Positions 34,925 through 43,486 of a DNA stretch of 64,000 nt are shown here, piece by piece; the first letter of the stretch is position 1, and each line of letters opens with the position of its first letter. The notes below the pieces were generated by a model. That model was not told where the DNA came from, made no database searches, and worked only from the letters and a program-made list of their open reading frames with translations. This DNA is from Jannaschia aquimarina (GTDB lineage Bacteria; Pseudomonadota; Alphaproteobacteria; Rhodobacterales; Rhodobacteraceae). Location: contig NZ_JYFE01000048.1 in assembly GCF_000877395.1 (NCBI RefSeq), positions 1 through 64,000 of the forward strand. The letters run 5' to 3'. Position numbers and translations under genes: made by a program.

Positions 34925-36352
34925 TCAGTTCTCGTCTAGCCGTTCAGCGTGTTCCTTCAACTGCTCAGGCCGGTACTCCCGCATCTCGCCAGAATGCGAG
35001 ACCGGCCCGGCCGCAATCCTTTCGCGGACGGACGGATGCAGCTCAGCGCCCTCGGGCACCATCCGCGGCTCGACTGGCCACCGCCGCTTCAGCGGCCCAA
35101 ACTCGAACATGTATGTCTCTTCATGCTGCATGCCCTTCGAATCGGGGAAGACGTGCAGCATGTCGTCATTGATGCGTATCTCGGGCAGGCATTCTCGCAG
35201 CTCGTCGATCATCCATCGTAGGGCTATGTCGCTGAGGCGGGACTCCGGCTCCGGATAGCTGCCACCAATGTCGCTATGGCACCCCGCAAACCAGACCTGC
35301 TTGAGCCATGGAGGGTCGCGATCTGCGGCCTTGTCCGCCTCCGCTTTCATCGCCCACTTCACCCGGGGGAAGTTCTTGCGGTGCTCATCGATCGCCAGCG
35401 CATGCCGCGCATGGCCAACATCTGAGTCGAGCCAGCGATCATAGTTCTCGAGGTTCCAGACGGCCCGGTGTCCGTAGCGCCAGATGTCAGGCCAGTCGCG
35501 TATCCGGCCGATCTTAAGAGGCCTGTTCTCCTCAGGCGAGTAGTACTTCCACTGCGACCAGCGGAGCTTGCCGTACCAGTACCCGACGAGTCCGAGCACT
35601 GCGATGACCGGTGCTATCCACAAGAACGAAACTGAGTACGCAATCTGGGCCACAAGGATGGCAAGAAGGGCGAGCACGCACCCCCATGCCGCGACCGTGA
35701 CCTTCTTGTTCCCGAGCGCGGCGACGGTGTCGAAGACCCCGATAAAGGTCGGCTGGATGTTCCCCTGGACGTCGCCTTCTCGTTCGACCCCCGGGACGAA
35801 GCTTCCATACTTCCGGCGGAACCGTCGACCTAGTTCTTCCCGCCGGTCGAGGTAAGGTTTCTGTCCGCGGGAGAATCCGTTCCCATGGTTGTAGACGAAG
35901 TGGACGGCGTCGTTCGCGATCTTCCGCAATCGAGGACCATGGCGAGGCACGGCCGAACCGTCGGGCATCTTTGTCGGGATACCGCAAAGGTTCATCACGT
36001 TCGCGACTGCGCGCACCGTGTAGGCGCCCCGGGAGAAGCCGAAGAGGAGGATCCGGTCTCCAGGCTCGTAGTAAGAAACGATCTTCTCGTAGCAGTCGAT
36101 GACGTTCTCATCGATCCCGGTGCCCAAAGCGGCCGCTAGAACGTTGCGGACACGCTTGAATGTCACGCCACCAACATCACCCGCACCGAGGCCCGGATCA
36201 TAGTAGCAAACCTGTTCCGCAGGAGGGATCGGTGAGGACGGCCCAGGGCGCATGGCACGGTACATCTTGTACACGTTCGACAGGCGCTGATCGGGCTTAA
36301 GGCCGCCAACCTGACCGGTGCCGTCCGAGAAGATGCAGATGTTCTTAGGCAT
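34925..36352 (-). CDS. DUF2235 alpha/beta-hydrolase-like protein
   Basis: The 475-residue protein opens KNICIFSDGTGQ and has the nucleophile elbow GFSRGAYTVR, TFIGVFDTVAALG and WFAGCHSDIGGSY, the Ser-Asp-His set of DUF2235 proteins. Two adjoining transmembrane segments lie near residues 225-270. Family members include Tle1 phospholipase effectors of T6SS, but others are not secreted. A TTG 15 bp upstream is an alternative start. It is divergent from the helicase gene. Confidence 0.82.
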   Translation of the reverse strand: MPKNICIFSDGTGQVGGLKPDQRLSNVYKMYRAMRPGPSSPIPPAEQVCYYDPGLGAGDVGGVTFKRVRNVLAAALGTGIDENVIDCYEKIVSYYEPGDRILLFGFSRGAYTVRAVANVMNLCGIPTKMPDGSAVPRHGPRLRKIANDAVHFVYNHGNGFSRGQKPYLDRREELGRRFRRKYGSFVPGVEREGDVQGNIQPTFIGVFDTVAALGNKKVTVAAWGCVLALLAILVAQIAYSVSFLWIAPVIAVLGLVGYWYGKLRWSQWKYYSPEENRPLKIGRIRDWPDIWRYGHRAVWNLENYDRWLDSDVGHARHALAIDEHRKNFPRVKWAMKAEADKAADRDPPWLKQVWFAGCHSDIGGSYPEPESRLSDIALRWMIDELRECLPEIRINDDMLHVFPDSKGMQHEETYMFEFGPLKRRWPVEPRMVPEGAELHPSVRERIAAGPVSHSGEMREYRPEQLKEHAERLDEN

Positions 36353-36542
36353 CAACAGGCATCCCAATGTTCCAATTTCGTTCCATCATCTGGCTGGCTT
36401 ACTAGGGAGTCAATGAGGTCTCGAGATATAAACTACGCTCATAACCCTACTGAGAGGCTCGGAAGTCAGACTACGCAGGTTCTTGCAATCGCACTCTGGC
36501 TACCGTTCGATCGACACATCGTAACAATGACAGGCACCTGGA

Positions 36543-39125
36543 ATGGCTTTCAAGAAGACGAGGTCTGCAAGCACGGCACCGAGTGAACCGATCGGCCTGC
36601 TTCCCCTTCTCACACGCCGGTCGATACCTGATGCGATGTCTCATCAGAAGGAGATTTTGGCGGATTACGTCTCGGTCGCAGACCGCCCGGACGTGGCCCT
36701 TCAACTTCCCACCGGCAGCGGCAAGACGTTAGTCGGGCTATTTATTGCTGAGTGGCGGCGCCGGAAGTTCTCTGAGAGAGTGGTCTATCTATGTCCGACC
36801 AAACAACTCGTCCATCAGACCGTTCAGCAGGCGAAGGAGCAGTATGGTATCGATGCCGTTGGCCTAACGGGTCCGAAATCGGAGTTCTCTCCCTCCGACC
36901 GAGCTTCATACCGGACCGGCGCGAAAGTCGTCATCACGACTTACTCTGCCCTATTCAACGTGAACCCATTCTTCGATGACCCCGACACGGTAATCCTGGA
37001 CGACGCCCATGCCGCGGAGAATTACGTCGCGAAGATGTGGTCACTGGAGATCCCGGCAGGAGAAGCAGACGCTCAGCCATTGCACCAGGGCGTCTCGGGG
37101 CTGCTCAAGCCACGCATCTCGGCAACTGCCTATAGCCGTCTGACCGGCGACTGGGTCAACGCAGCCGACGCGTCTTGGGCAGACAAGCTGCCGACGGAAG
37201 ATCTGATCGAGGTCGCCGATCAGCTGATCGCCGTCCTAGATGCTCATGCGGACGGGTATCGTGGAGCCAAATACGTATGGCCTCTCCTTCGAGATCATCT
37301 GCAAGCATGCCATCTGTATATGTCATCGAGAGGCATCCTGATCCGTCCGCTGATCCCGCCCACGTGGTCGCATGCGCCTTTTCAGAATGCGAAACACCGT
37401 TTATACATGTCGGCTACTCTTGGATCAGGGGGCGACCTTGAACGGTTGACGGGCCGGTCCCGCATAGACCGCGTGAAGGCGCCCCCCGAATTTCGCAAAG
37501 CGGGCGTCGGTCGCCGGTTTTTCATGTTTCCAGGCCTCTCCCTAACGGAAGACGAATGCAGGTTGCTGCGCGCCGACATGATCAAGCGCGCAGGCCGCGC
37601 GGTGGTGCTGACCCCAAGTGGCAGGCAGGCAGAGCGAGTGAAGGAGGATGTGAAGGCGATCGGTGTCCCGCTTTTCGAAGCTACAGACATTGAGGCTTCG
37701 AAGACGGCGTTCGTCGAAGCAAACCAAGCAGTTGCAGTCCTCGCAGGTCGTTTCGACGGCATCGACTTTCCCAACGATGAATGTCGTCTTCTTTGCCTCG
37801 ATGGTCTTCCAGCCGCGGCCAATGCTCAGGAGCAGTTCTTGGTTGCGGGCATGGGAGCGACGGCGCTTCTGCGAGATCGAATGCAGACCCGCGTCCTCCA
37901 GGCCGCGGGCCGTTGCACTCGTTCTCTACAGGATCGCTCAGTAGTCTTCGTCATGGGGGGAGACCTCGAGAATTACCTTGCCGACGACCGTCTATGGGAC
38001 CGTTTTCACCCCGAACTACAATCCGAGCTGGCGTTCGGCGTGGAGCAGTCCGTGGATCAAAATGCGGCGTCGTTCCTCGAGAACCTCGACGCATTCTTGA
38101 AGAACGACGCCGCCTGGGAGGAGGCCAATGAAGTGATCGTCACAAACTCCGCGGACTTCGAGGAGAACGACGAGCCAGCAATGAACGACCTATCCGCGTC
38201 CGTGGCGCATGAAATCGCGTACATGAAGGCGATCTGGAGCGGGGACGCGGAACGCGCGTATGAAGCGTCTCGACAGGCCGTGGCAAGCCTCGGCTATTCG
38301 ACGCTCCAAGGATATCGAGCGCTATGGCATTATCTAAGTGGGTCCGCAGCCAACATGGTGGCTCGGGTGGGTAAAGCGGATTTCGCAGCCTTGGCGGTTT
38401 CCCAGTTCGATATGGCGAGACAATCTGCTCCCAATGTACGCTGGCTCGCCAAACCCCGGGCGCAGATAGGATCAACCTCTGAGGAAAGTGTCGACGCGCG
38501 AGATTCTAATCTCTCCGTGCAGGTGGAGCAGATGGAAGCGACCCTTCTGGCCCTTGGCACCGCAAGTGACCGAAAGTTCGAGAAACGAGCCGCGGACATC
38601 CTAAACAAGCTTGGGGATGGGAAAACGTTCGAAGAAGGCCAACGGCTCCTCGGTGAACTATTGGGCTTCACAGCAGACAATACTGAAGAAGCGGGCGGCC
38701 CAGATCCTTGGTGGGTCGCAGGAACCTCTGGGATCGTTTTCGAAGACCATGCCAATGCTCAATCGACAACTGTCTTTCCGATCGAGAAAGCCAGACAGGC
38801 AGCAGGGCATCCTAAATGGCTGACTGCAAATCGCCCCAATTTGGCGGAGGTCAATTTTCAAGTAATTCTCGTCACGCCTTGCACGATTGCCGCGGAAGGG
38901 GGGCAAGCTCATCTAGTTGACGTTCGCCTTTTTGGCTTGAACGCCTTTCGCGTGTGGGCATCGGATGCAATTGCAACCGTGAGGACGCTCAAAGTCATGA
39001 TGAAGGGTGAGCCAGATTTGGCTTGGCGCGCGGAGGCAGCATCTGCGCTGCGGTCAAACAATCTCGACATAGGTGGTATCTCTGGTAGTCTGACCGCCGC
39101 ATTTGTGGCCTTCTCGTTTAAATAG
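36543..39125 (+). CDS. Superfamily 2 helicase, Rad3/DinG-like
   Basis: The 860-residue protein has Walker A PTGSGKT (56-62), motif Ia CPTKQLVHQ, motif II DDAH (153-156), YMSATLGSGGDL and, near 455, LQAAGRCTRSLQD, plus a GRFDGIDFPNDECRLL segment typical of Rad3/DinG helicases. The four iron-sulphur cysteines of XPD are not evident. Near residue 725 GGPDPWWVAGTSGIVFEDHA resembles a PD-(D/E)xK nuclease core with the Lys missing. A nuclease gene follows, so a two-gene anti-phage system is plausible. Confidence 0.82.
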   Translation: MAFKKTRSASTAPSEPIGLLPLLTRRSIPDAMSHQKEILADYVSVADRPDVALQLPTGSGKTLVGLFIAEWRRRKFSERVVYLCPTKQLVHQTVQQAKEQYGIDAVGLTGPKSEFSPSDRASYRTGAKVVITTYSALFNVNPFFDDPDTVILDDAHAAENYVAKMWSLEIPAGEADAQPLHQGVSGLLKPRISATAYSRLTGDWVNAADASWADKLPTEDLIEVADQLIAVLDAHADGYRGAKYVWPLLRDHLQACHLYMSSRGILIRPLIPPTWSHAPFQNAKHRLYMSATLGSGGDLERLTGRSRIDRVKAPPEFRKAGVGRRFFMFPGLSLTEDECRLLRADMIKRAGRAVVLTPSGRQAERVKEDVKAIGVPLFEATDIEASKTAFVEANQAVAVLAGRFDGIDFPNDECRLLCLDGLPAAANAQEQFLVAGMGATALLRDRMQTRVLQAAGRCTRSLQDRSVVFVMGGDLENYLADDRLWDRFHPELQSELAFGVEQSVDQNAASFLENLDAFLKNDAAWEEANEVIVTNSADFEENDEPAMNDLSASVAHEIAYMKAIWSGDAERAYEASRQAVASLGYSTLQGYRALWHYLSGSAANMVARVGKADFAALAVSQFDMARQSAPNVRWLAKPRAQIGSTSEESVDARDSNLSVQVEQMEATLLALGTASDRKFEKRAADILNKLGDGKTFEEGQRLLGELLGFTADNTEEAGGPDPWWVAGTSGIVFEDHANAQSTTVFPIEKARQAAGHPKWLTANRPNLAEVNFQVILVTPCTIAAEGGQAHLVDVRLFGLNAFRVWASDAIATVRTLKVMMKGEPDLAWRAEAASALRSNNLDIGGISGSLTAAFVAFSFK

Positions 39126-39355
39126 ACGATTGCAGGTAATGCGACGATGGCGAAGCTAATAACCGAACGCCGCTCTTGTCCGGCCCCTTCAGATTTCAAA
39201 TGTATCTTCTGGGCTTCTTTCTGAAGGGTCAGACAGCCAACCTGCCATAAATCTAGGTCACATCCGCGCCGTTGATGAAAATAACGTGCAGCATGCAGAT
39301 TCACGTCCATCCAGCCTATGTGAAAAGATCGAGCTTCAAGTTTCTAGAGGGTTCT

Positions 39356-40915
39356 ATGTCTAAGCAGGGACAGCACGGCGAAAACCTTTTCGCGACCAGA
39401 TGCACTGCTCCCGGCGTGCAGGCACAGGCCGTGGTCAACCCGTCCCTGAATGACGAACACGGCTGGGATCACGTGGTCGAGATCGAGCTACCACAGGAGG
39501 TCACCCGCCCTGCCGACCTTCGGACCCCGATCCTCACCTGCTACGCGCAGATCAAGACTACGCGCGGTACTAGGCCAAAGAGGACCGTGAAACTGTCGAA
39601 TGCGCTCAAGGCCGTCCGTTCACCGGCCCCGAGCTTCGTGTTCCTCCTCCACTATCGGCCCAGCGGGGAGATCGACTTCTACGGGCGCCATATCTGGACT
39701 GACGAGATCGAACGCACGCTCAAGCGTGCGCGCGAGGCCGGTGAATCGGATCTTCACAGGCTGACCCTGGCGCTAACCTTCAACGACGACGACCGTCTCG
39801 AAAGCCCACCGCCCGACTGGATGATCCAGCAACTGCCGACGACCGACGGCTTGGCCTATACGGATGCCAAGCGTTCCCTGGTCCAATCGGTCGGCTACGA
39901 CGGCAATCCATGGGTCGGAACGGTCACGATCGGTCCCATGGAGTCGATGGACGATATCGTGCTTCACGAGATCGGAGTGATCGAAGACCTCCCCTTCTCC
40001 ACGCTGAGGGTGATGGACTGCCGCTTCGGAATCGAGGTCGAGGACCCATCGATGTCGATGGAAGGAGGACGCATCAGCATGATGCGCGAGGGTCGTCCGC
40101 TCACCGTTCGGATGACTTCGCAAGATGGAGAAACGTTCAGTGTTCCCGCCCTTGCTTGGGCGCCCATCAGCGTGGCGCCCGGGTCGCCCGACTTTAAGGT
40201 ACGCGCGAAGGCGGGACCAATCGACCTCGTGTTTGGCGGCGTGGGCAAGGAACCGTTCTCGCTTCGCGTTGATTGGGCCGGCCGGTATACATTGCTCGAA
40301 TTGTTCGCTCTCTTCGCAACGCGTCTCTGGTCCTCGCCTGGACCAATGCGGATCGACCTCGAAGCGTACGAAGGCGAGCTCATGAGCGGTTCCCTCACGA
40401 TCCATGAAGAGCTCGAAAACTGGTTCTCCCAAGCGTGGCAGTGCGCGCGCTTCGTTCTGGACATCCTCGGACGGGAACGATGCGCTGCGACGTCAATGAC
40501 GATCGCACAATTCGGAGAAGCGATGAAGTCGGTCCATGCGGTGGCGGCCATCCAGACGAGCGGCTCAATCAGGATCGAGGCGGTATTCCCCGACGATCTG
40601 CCCGAGTTCGATACCCTGGCCTTCTACAGCTGCGCGCAGATCGGAGAGTGGGCCGTTGGTACGATCCACGAGATGCCGGTTCGGGCGAAGGCCGATGACG
40701 GGGATCGTACGACATTCTACTTCTCCCAGCCGAGTGTCATCGACCAGCAGGTCTACAAACGCTCGATCGAGGTGGCGCGAACGGCGGTCTCGGATGCCTT
40801 TGCTGCGTATAGGAAAGGCGCCGAACGCGTCGCCCATGTCGGCGATGGCGATCTGCCGTCGTGGATCGCGCACCGGTCAGAGGACAGCGACATAATGATC
40901 ACCGTTGGGGACTGA
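39356..40915 (+). CDS. DUF4365-like PD-(D/E)xK nuclease-domain protein
   Basis: The 519-residue protein starts at the ATG with GAGGG 7 bp upstream. The N-terminus reads QGQHGENLFATRC, DEHGWDHVVEI, CYAQIKTTRG: Glu9, Asp38 and QIK (65-67) fit the nuclease core of DUF4365-like effectors. The remaining 400 residues are of unknown fold and may be the sensor. It follows the helicase by 230 bp in the same direction. Helicase plus nuclease in an accessory region suggests defence, which the sequence alone cannot prove. Confidence 0.7.
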   Translation: MSKQGQHGENLFATRCTAPGVQAQAVVNPSLNDEHGWDHVVEIELPQEVTRPADLRTPILTCYAQIKTTRGTRPKRTVKLSNALKAVRSPAPSFVFLLHYRPSGEIDFYGRHIWTDEIERTLKRAREAGESDLHRLTLALTFNDDDRLESPPPDWMIQQLPTTDGLAYTDAKRSLVQSVGYDGNPWVGTVTIGPMESMDDIVLHEIGVIEDLPFSTLRVMDCRFGIEVEDPSMSMEGGRISMMREGRPLTVRMTSQDGETFSVPALAWAPISVAPGSPDFKVRAKAGPIDLVFGGVGKEPFSLRVDWAGRYTLLELFALFATRLWSSPGPMRIDLEAYEGELMSGSLTIHEELENWFSQAWQCARFVLDILGRERCAATSMTIAQFGEAMKSVHAVAAIQTSGSIRIEAVFPDDLPEFDTLAFYSCAQIGEWAVGTIHEMPVRAKADDGDRTTFYFSQPSVIDQQVYKRSIEVARTAVSDAFAAYRKGAERVAHVGDGDLPSWIAHRSEDSDIMITVGD

Positions 40916-40971
40916 GGTCATAGTGTGCGGTGAGGCGTGACCGGCCCCCATCAGGTGGTCCGGTTCTAATG

Positions 40972-41890
40972 TTAGAGCATGGGGGCCTCCTGCGCCACGG
41001 CTGACGGGAGGCGGAGCGCAGCGGAGCCGGACGGCAGCCGTGGCGCTCTCGTCCAGTTGGGGGCGATGGCCTCCGGTGCGGGCGGCCGGTATCCAAGGGC
41101 GCTATGTGGGCGGACGGTGTTGTAGTGCACCCGCCAGGCTTCGATCAGGACGCGGGCTTCCGCGAGGCTGTAGAAGATCTCCCGGTCCAGCAGCTCGTCG
41201 CGCAGCTTGCCGTTGAAGGATTCGTTGTAGCCATTCTCCCACGGGCTGCCCGGCTCGATGAAGGCGGTCCTCACGCCAAGGCAGCCGAGCCAGTTCCTAA
41301 CGCCGTTCGCCGTGAACTCGGGCCCGTTGTCCGAGCGGATTTGCTCGGGCGGACCACGCTCGGCGAAGAGGTCCGCGAGCGTTGCCAGGACGTCGTCCGA
41401 TCGCAGCTGACGGGCGACGGGGAGCGCCAGGCACTCGCGGGTGTACTCGTCGATGACGGTCAGCATCCTGATCGCCCCGCCGCCGTGCGTCTTGTCGGCG
41501 ACGAAGTCGTAGCTCCAGATGTGGTTCGATCGGTCGGGCCGCAGGCGGATGCACGATCCGTCCGCGAGCCAAAGCCTGCCCCGCTTCGGCTGGCGTTGCG
41601 GCACCTTCAGTCCTTCTGCCCGCCAGATGCGTTCGACGCGCTTCAGGTTCACCCGCCAGCCGGCACGACGCAGCAGCGCCGTGATCCGCCTGTAGCCGTA
41701 GCGCCCGTACCGGCTCGCCAGTTCCACGATGTCCGCCGTGAGCGCCCCCTCGTCGTCCCGGCCCCGCGGCACCTTGCGCTGCGTCGATCGGTGCTGGCGG
41801 ACCACCCGGCACGCCCGCCGCTCGGAGACGCCGAGTACACCCTGGACGTGATCGATCGCAGCGCGCCGGCGCGCGGGGCTCAGAACTTTC
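40972..41890 (-). CDS. IS3-family OrfB transposase (copy 2)
   Basis: The DDE half of the transposase is intact here: [12 protein letters not shown] near the start, [12 protein letters not shown] where copy 1 has its stop, [23 protein letters not shown] and [12 protein letters not shown]. The protein begins by frameshift from orfA rather than by its own clear start, so the 5' limit is approximate. It ends inside the element before the terminal repeat. Confidence 0.85.
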
Positions 41891-42115
41891 CCCGCCCCAC
41901 CTCTTCCAAGATCATCTTGTCCAGCGTCAGGTCCGACACCGCCCGCCGAAGCCGCTGGTTCTCCCGCTCGAGCGCCTTCAGCCGCTTCGCTTGATCCACT
42001 TTCATGCCGCCGTACTCTCGGCGCCACCGGTAGTAGGTCTGCTCCGTCACACCGATCGCCTTCGCCGCCTGCGGTGTCGTCTGACCCCGCGCGATCAAGA
42101 CCTCTGCCCGTCCGG
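41880..42115 (-). pseudogene. IS3-family OrfA (copy 2), 5' deleted
   Basis: The orfA frame reads PPSEWSG, from the terminal repeat, directly into [20 protein letters not shown]. The first 17 codons present in copy 1 (MGKKGHGPEEIIGK...) and the leader are missing. The HTH and the coiled-coil [13 protein letters not shown] remain. Any translation would start in flanking host DNA. Confidence 0.8.
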
Positions 42116-42138
42116 ACCACTCAGAAGGGGGCAGGCCA

Positions 42139-42506
42139 AGCCTGTCGCCCGGATCGATCTCTGCTCCCGAAACGGATCGAAGACGTCCGACAGGACCTGC
42201 ATCGTCGATGGCGACACGATCTGGCTGCACGGCGTGAGTCTTCGGCTGAAGAATTTCGACACGCCGGAACCCCGATCCGATGTCTGCGGCAGCTTCAAGG
42301 AGATCGATCTCGCGCGCGCAGCCACCGATCGCCTCCATGCGCCTTTGAACGACAACCCATGGACCGTGGAGATCTTCGGGATCGACGGAACGGGGGAACG
42401 GCGTTTGGCGACGATCCGCATCGGCGGAGAGGATGTCGGCAACATCCTGATCAGGGAAGGCCTGGCGCGCCGGTGGCCGGATGGAGACAAGTTCTGGTGC
42501 GAGTGA
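42139..42506 (+). pseudogene. Thermonuclease (SNase)-like gene, 5' end lost to IS copy 2
   Basis: The remaining 120 residues read CIVDGDTIWLHGVSLRLKNF, DTPEPRSDVCG, RRLATIRIGGEDVGNIL, IREGLARRWPDGDKFWC, a staphylococcal-nuclease-like fold with the catalytic Asp and Glu regions. The N-terminus, with a signal peptide in most relatives, has been cut off by the IS end. Only the RIDLCSRNGSKTSDRT leader remains, so the gene is probably silent. Confidence 0.72.
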
Positions 42507-42620
42507 ACCAAGCACTCGGTTGCGCAGATGGGATGACGGTTTCACCGCTGGCTCTCTCATCGGATGCGAATCGCCGACATCGAGATGGCGTCGCGACCTA
42601 GACATCGCGAGATCACCGGG

Positions 42621-42641
42621 TCCGGCTCCTGAGCCGGATTT
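42621..42641 (+). terminator. Hairpin after the SNase remnant
   Basis: TCCGGCTC and GAGCCGGA form a near-perfect stem followed by TTT, about 115 bp after the nuclease stop. It is a weak terminator at best. The rest of the 340-bp gap up to 42846 holds only the promoter candidate below. Confidence 0.35.
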
Positions 42642-42748
42642 CTAGCGAAGAACGAAGCCGTGTCGATCGATACCGTTTCCCAATCATCGACTTACGGAAA
42701 TTCTTTGACCACACGAGGTTTGCGAAAAACGCCGTCCGGTGCATCCGG

Positions 42749-42777
42749 TTGATATTTATGCGATTTTAGTATATGTT
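42749..42777 (+). promoter_or_regulatory. Candidate promoter for the ftsH-like gene pair
   Basis: TTGATA at 42749-42754, 17 bp, then TATGTT at 42772-42777, in an AT-rich patch 70 bp before the next gene. A second TTGACC lies about 45 bp upstream. Confidence 0.4.
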
Positions 42778-42846
42778 GGTCGGTCTGTGCGGAGGGTTCA
42801 GCTCCACCACAGACCTGACCAGAACAGATCCATCGGGAGACCCATT

Positions 42847-43368
42847 ATGGCTGTCCAAGCATATAGCATGCCGGTCGCGGCGCCTGAAGTGCTGCCTACA
42901 AGGAATATCGAAGAGTACGTCTACGCCGACGGGCATCGTTTCGACGCATCCATGCTTTTGGAGGAACTCTCCGAGGAACTGATCCAGGACCTCGAAGTGC
43001 TGACGCAGTTCGATGATGAGCCTGAGTTCCGCGGCGATCCCGCGATCGCGATCTTCACCGAGGAGGCGGATCGGGCCTGGCGGTCCTCGCTCGCGCTCGT
43101 CGATGAGATCTGCGGCCTTCGCAGGGGCCTCGCTCCGGAGGACGAGGTCCTTGTCGCGGCCGCGCGTGACGTCGGTCGGCTTCTCCGCTCCGAGACGCCG
43201 TGCGAATTGGACACTGCGTCCATGATGATCTGCGCCAAGGCGGCGGGCCTCGACGGGGTCCCGGACGGCGCGCGTTCCGTCGTGCTGATCAAGCAGTGTG
43301 CCGACATCGTTGCCCGGCTCGCGCAATGTTGGTCAGCCGGGGAGGCTGTCGCCCTCGAGATGGCGTAA
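42847..43368 (+). CDS. Hypothetical acidic protein upstream of the AAA+ protease
   Basis: The 173-residue protein starts at an ATG preceded by GGGAGA. It is acidic and mostly helical (MLLEELSEELIQDLEVLTQF; a second half with VLIKQCADIVARLAQCW). No family is recognised. It lies about 120 bp before the FtsH-like gene on the same strand and may be a substrate or adaptor of that protease. Confidence 0.62.
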   Translation: MAVQAYSMPVAAPEVLPTRNIEEYVYADGHRFDASMLLEELSEELIQDLEVLTQFDDEPEFRGDPAIAIFTEEADRAWRSSLALVDEICGLRRGLAPEDEVLVAAARDVGRLLRSETPCELDTASMMICAKAAGLDGVPDGARSVVLIKQCADIVARLAQCWSAGEAVALEMA

Positions 43369-43486
43369 CGCTCCGCCCCTGCCGTCGCGCCCGCTGTCCG
43401 CATGGATTGGATGGCGGGCTTTCCTCGATCGCCGCACGCACCCCCTTGCCCACACTTGGTTGAGGTTCGAAGACGTGCGCCCAGTC

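Larger units (their letters stand above)
40938..42138 (-). mobile_element. IS3-family element, copy 2, internally deleted
   Basis: Ends TGACCGGCCCCC...TGGTCCG and the inverse TGGCCTGCCCCC...TGGTCCG match copy 1, but this copy is 1201 bp, 78 bp shorter. The missing part removes the 5' end of orfA, including its start. The two copies are divergent at nucleotide level, so they are related elements rather than a recent duplication. It interrupts a thermonuclease-like gene on its right. Confidence 0.85.
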
